This document shows positions 62,160 to 64,000 of a DNA stretch of 64,000 bases, piece after piece (position 1 is the stretch's first letter; each line of letters starts with the position of its first letter). Origin of the DNA: Eremophila alpestris peregrina (Eukaryota > Chordata > Aves > Passeriformes > Alaudidae); contig WMCF01000008.1 of the NCBI GenBank assembly GCA_009792885.1, positions 19,209,578 to 19,273,577 of the forward strand. The letters run 5' to 3'. The position numbers and the translations under genes are program-made. Below the pieces are notes generated by a model. The model was not told where the DNA came from. It made no database searches and saw nothing but the letters and a program-made list of their open reading frames with translations.

Positions 62160-64000
62160 GTGCACTTACTCTGGCATCGTGTCCAAACTGCAGCAGGGAG
62201 AGAACAATGAAAACCCATTTAATCCTGAGCTGTCACAGGGCCTGGAAATAAAACACCCTTGCTGGTGCTCAGGGGACTTCCTCTCACTTTCACAGTTTTC
62301 TAGTGGAATGCTGTTATCCCACCAAGGTGTCTGCAGGCTGCTGGGGTTGGTGGAAAGGCAGCCAAAGGGGGGAGGTCGGGGTGCCAGCAGCTGTGCCGAG
62401 CACTGCTCCCGCAGTGGCACATGCTGCCTGCAACAAATCACACAACTGAATTTTTTTATCTGTTCCCTTACTTTTTCTAGGGTTATCAGAGTGAGAATCA
62501 GCTGGATGTGTCCATTTGGAGCACCTGTGAGATTTTTTTTTCATGTCGAGAATTGTGCTCTGCTGGGGGGAAAGGACAGAGTCACCCAGAGATTTAAGGG
62601 TAACAAGCCCTGGGTGGCCAGGGGGGCTGTGACTTCATCACTTCTGACGGGCCAAGCAACTGAAGGCCTCTAGTGGCTATTCTTTTAATGGCTGTTGCTT
62701 GCTATCACTGACTGATGTGCAGCAGGAGAGTGCCCTTCAATTCTTTATTCTAAATGTATAGCTACATAATAGTTTCTGCTAATAGATGATATATTATTCT
62801 GGCATTATTTTTATTGACAGGCATCTTCTGTAAGAAGAATTACAAAAAGAAAGATTAAACGTTGTACTGTTTATTGTTTGTTTTTCTGATGTAGTTGTTT
62901 TTTGGTTTTTTTTCTTTTTTCTATTTAGCAGTGAATGGTGGTGAAGTAGCAACATTTTCTGAAACATGCAGGCTAGCAATATCTGCCATCCTGTGTTGTG
63001 AGAGAGGGGGAGGGAAAGGAAGAGAGAAGGTTTTGGTAGATGGAAATAGGAACACTTCTATATATCAACCTTCTTAAATGATAACACACAATTTGTTTTA
63101 GACAGTCAAGCCAATATTTAATGGAAATGTAAGTGAACATAATTTGAAGTATTGCTCTTGTCCAACATAATCTCATTTTGGTCAGTATGGATTGGACACC
63201 TGAACTGACATATGTTATTTAGCCAAATTACTCAATTAGTTTCATTATTATACATACAACTTTACTGACAGTAGAGAAAGGAGATTATGATATTCATAAA
63301 GATTTGATAAAGAAATTATATTTTATCCTTTGATAATTTGTCTATATGAACTTCATGCCATTATCTTGATCAAGAAATGGTATTAAAGCTTATAACCTCA
63401 GTCTTTCCTAACCTACACAATACGTTAATATAGCAGACATAAGAATATTGTACATGTTAATATAAAATAAATATTTGCAGGTCATTAACATTGACAGAAT
63501 CTTTGGATAAAATAAAAAGGAGGCAGATGCTTGGCTTATGGAGTTAAGAGTGTTACCTTCACCCTTATACCTTCATGGTACAAGGTCCCATGATGGGTCA
63601 AGTGCACACAGACAAGTCAGTGGGTCCATAGGAGTTCTGTTCTCTCTTTCAGCTGCACCTGCAGAATGAAGTCTGGGCCAAATTTTGAAAAATGTGGAAG
63701 AGTAGGAAAATATAATAAGTACATTTTTTCTTTTAACTTGGCATCATCAGTGCTTTTTGGTAGAGCTTAATAGGCATTAATTATCTGTATATAGCTGCAC
63801 TCCAAGCAATTTTATTTTTTTAGCATGTCTAGGACAATGGTTCACATTGTTATCTTTGGAATTAGCTGGAGAACAGCACAATAAAGTTTTCTTTCTTGAG
63901 TGCCTTTCTGCTGACAACATTTTGTTGTAAACATTTTTTGATGGAATTAGGGAATGTGAAGTGGACAGATTTTCTATTGGAAAATGCTGATTGAAACTGA
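62160..64000. other. Upstream flank of LMOD2, nothing recognised
   Basis: First a moderately GC-rich part (to about 62,700), then AT-rich sequence with several minus-strand AATAAA motifs (near 62,742 and 62,866). In amniotes the next gene on this side is usually ASB15, in the same direction as LMOD2, so its 3' end would be expected here or just beyond. I could not identify any ankyrin or SOCS-box coding sequence. Confidence 0.5.

Noticed and set aside
62740..64000. Possible 3' end of ASB15 on the minus strand
   Set aside because: Expected from amniote gene order, but no ankyrin-repeat or SOCS-box codons could be read. AATAAA motifs alone are not evidence.

Overview
The window is vertebrate nuclear DNA, almost certainly from a bird. 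It is AT-rich and intron-rich. It carries avian-type CR1 LINE 3' ends and a solo LTR, and the two genes it contains sit next to each other in amniotes (LMOD2-WASL). There are no bacterial operons, rRNA/tRNA genes or CRISPR arrays.

Positions 1 to about 37,800, plus strand: WASL (N-WASP, the ubiquitous Arp2/3 activator). Exon 1 is not in the window; the first 13.3 kb is the 3' part of intron 1. Exons 2-11 can all be placed with GT/AG junctions and consistent phases. They sum to 1,401 nt, that is 466 residues plus a stop. With the roughly 39 residues that exon 1 encodes in other vertebrates this gives about 505 aa, the usual N-WASP length. The 3' UTR is about 2.2-2.7 kb, with four candidate poly(A) signals and a strong G-quadruplex-type tract. 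Intron 1 contains a 35-bp N gap flanked by two identical 77-bp copies, which looks like an assembly artefact.

Positions about 37,800-55,670: intergenic space between two convergent genes. I recognise no gene there. It holds two minus-oriented CR1 LINE fragments. The second is split by a 520-bp solo LTR of an endogenous retrovirus with a 6-bp target-site duplication, so the order of insertion can be read.

Positions about 55,670-61,900, minus strand: LMOD2 (leiomodin-2, cardiac/skeletal-muscle actin filament nucleator and pointed-end factor). It has three coding exons (91 + 442 + 8 codons plus stop, 541 aa) and is complete, including the tiny last exon. The proximal promoter has a TATA-like/CArG-like element and a second CArG-like site upstream.

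Positions about 62,160-64,000: upstream flank of LMOD2 with no supportable gene. In other amniotes the next gene is ASB15; none of its exons could be identified here.

The two genes are tail to tail and both encode actin regulators with a polyproline segment and WH2 motifs. In both, the last Val of a C-terminal WH2 motif lies across a phase-0 splice junction. I found no clearly undescribed system. The best leads are the gap-flanking duplication, the LTR-in-CR1 nest, a 143-codon intronic ORF with splice-like borders, an isolated CpG-rich patch in WASL intron 8, and a palindromic homeodomain-like cluster in intron 1.
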